Assembly: GCA_009773355.1 (NCBI GenBank)
Contig: WRPG01000034.1
Span: forward strand, 1-53,429
Reading direction: 5' to 3'
Length of the DNA stretch: 53,429 nt
Source: Limisphaerales bacterium
Lineage (GTDB): Bacteria; Verrucomicrobiota; Verrucomicrobiia; Limisphaerales; SXTU01
Positions 52,847 to 53,429 of the stretch are shown one piece after another. Made by a program: the position numbers and the translations under genes. The notes under the pieces are model-generated. The model saw nothing but the letters and a program-made list of their open reading frames with translations. It was not told where the DNA came from and made no database searches. Every line of letters begins with the position of its first letter. The stretch's first letter is position 1.

Positions 52847-53429
52847 TTACCGACGATCCAGCCAGTGTTCGAGGACGAAAATGCACCATTTGCGATACCA
52901 CGTCTGCGTCGGCACCGGGGAATCAGCCTCGACCCGCGCAAACGTCTCGCGCCATTCCCCGCCCAGCCATTGCTCGAATGGAAAGAGAAAGCCGCGCTTG
53001 GGCTGGTTCACGATCCACTCCGGCACTTCCGGCACGGCTTGGAGCAGGAAGCGCTTGCCGGCTTGCAGGCGCTGCGCGGCGGGAATCTGGACGAGCGCGT
53101 CCGTCACGGCCCGGTCGAGGAACGGCACGCGCAGCTCCAAACCGTGTGCCATGCTCATCACATCGCTGTCGCGCAGGAGCTGGTTCCTCATGTAGCGGCC
53201 CAGTTCCAACCGGCTCACGGTGTCCTCCTCGGTCGGGTCGGCGGGACCGGCCGTCTCCGGCAGCTCGTCCACGTCAGGTGCCGTGCCCGTGTATTTGCGC
53301 GTCAGCGCGCCGGCTTCAGCGCGCGTGTAGATGCCGCGCAGGGCCGTGTAAGCCGTGTCCAGCCGCGCGGGCTGGCCGAGCAGGTCGCCCAGCCGCCGAA
53401 ACTGCGGACGACCCGCGGCGCGCTCGATC
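52847..53429 (-). CDS. Asparagine synthetase (glutamine-hydrolysing)-like, C-terminal part
   Basis: The frame enters from the right window edge; 194 residues are visible. ALRGIYTRAEAGAL, then RYMRNQLLRDSDVMSMAHGL, ELRVPFLDRAVTDALVQIPA, and NQPKRGFLFPFEQWL are AsnB C-terminal synthetase-domain motifs. In such loci AsnB-like proteins amidate or aminate a glycan or metabolite rather than make free asparagine; this cannot be decided here. First visible gene of the operon. Confidence 0.85.
   Translation of the reverse strand, partial: IERAAGRPQFRRLGDLLGQPARLDTAYTALRGIYTRAEAGALTRKYTGTAPDVDELPETAGPADPTEEDTVSRLELGRYMRNQLLRDSDVMSMAHGLELRVPFLDRAVTDALVQIPAAQRLQAGKRFLLQAVPEVPEWIVNQPKRGFLFPFEQWLGGEWRETFARVEADSPVPTQTWYRKWCIFVLEHWLDRR

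Noticed and set aside
48044-53429. Saxitoxin-type biosynthesis suggested by the SxtJ name and carbamoyltransferase
   Set aside because: No polyketide synthase-like SxtA, amidinotransferase or tailoring oxygenases; the neighbours are glycan genes.
42281-53429. Lasso peptide cluster suggested by AsnB-like, NTP_transf_5-like and ABC exporter genes
   Set aside because: No precursor, PqqD-like RRE or transglutaminase-like peptidase is visible, and glycosyltransferases dominate. The region right of the window could reopen this.
1-53429. tRNA or rRNA genes
   Set aside because: I found no cloverleaf-compatible sequence with conserved TPsiC arm and no rRNA-like tracts by reading; a tRNA scan would settle it.

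Overview
The window is about 34 kb of a Mu-type transposable prophage followed by about 19 kb of chromosome from a GC-rich, Gram-negative-type bacterium. I infer Verrucomicrobiota or a PVC relative, because lipobox lipoproteins, a large exopolysaccharide-type locus and abundant short-period repeats are found together. No rRNA or tRNA is present to settle the taxonomy, so this is inference.

Prophage (1 to about 34,210; the left end lies outside the window). The layout is bidirectional. Two small, mutually similar ribbon-helix-helix (RHH) genes diverge from a 77 bp intergenic region at 18,942-19,018 that carries palindromes. The late genes run leftward in the order lipoprotein, lysis-like cassette with a class 3 lipase, DUF2730-like, winged-helix, small terminase, large terminase, DUF935 portal, prohead protease/scaffold, decoration, major capsid, head fibre, gp36-like, Dam methylase, MuF-like, gpG-like, tail genes and tape measure (cut by the window edge). 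This is close to the Mu gp22-to-tail order. The early genes run rightward: small regulators, DUF3102-like, DDE transposase, MuB-like ATPase, MazG-like, many small zinc-binding or hypothetical proteins, a DnaA domain IV-like protein, a ParB-like protein, DUF2786, an RNA polymerase alpha-CTD/helix-turn-helix fusion, ASCH-like and radical SAM. The right end at about 34.2 kb has cut a host gene, whose 3' part remains.

The most unusual signals are these. (1) A candidate lysis-lysogeny switch is built from two paralogous RHH proteins. (2) A phage protein joins an RNAP alpha-CTD with every main DNA-contact residue to a sigma-4-like helix-turn-helix. (3) Several virion proteins share a signal-peptide-like leader ending in a recurring A-L-[AG]-N motif, and the protease/scaffold carries about ten copies of that motif. 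(4) Degenerate heptanucleotide tandem repeats, A/C-rich and G-poor on the coding strand, sit directly before start codons wherever genes do not overlap. Other repeats of the same period lie inside genes as linkers.

Chromosome (34.2-53.4 kb). After the truncated gene come a small lipoprotein, a membrane TPR protein convergent with it, a secreted isochorismatase-family hydrolase and a tandem M16 peptidase. A long leftward locus (53,429 to 40,903) follows: asparagine synthetase (partial), SGNH hydrolase, carbamoyltransferase, acyltransferase, SxtJ-like, DUF5989, GT4 glycosyltransferase, methyltransferase and GT2 glycosyltransferase. After an intrinsic terminator come an ABC exporter, a nucleotidyltransferase-fold protein, a one-TM protein and an HTTM-type membrane protein. 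It looks like a polysaccharide or glycoconjugate synthesis, decoration and export locus.
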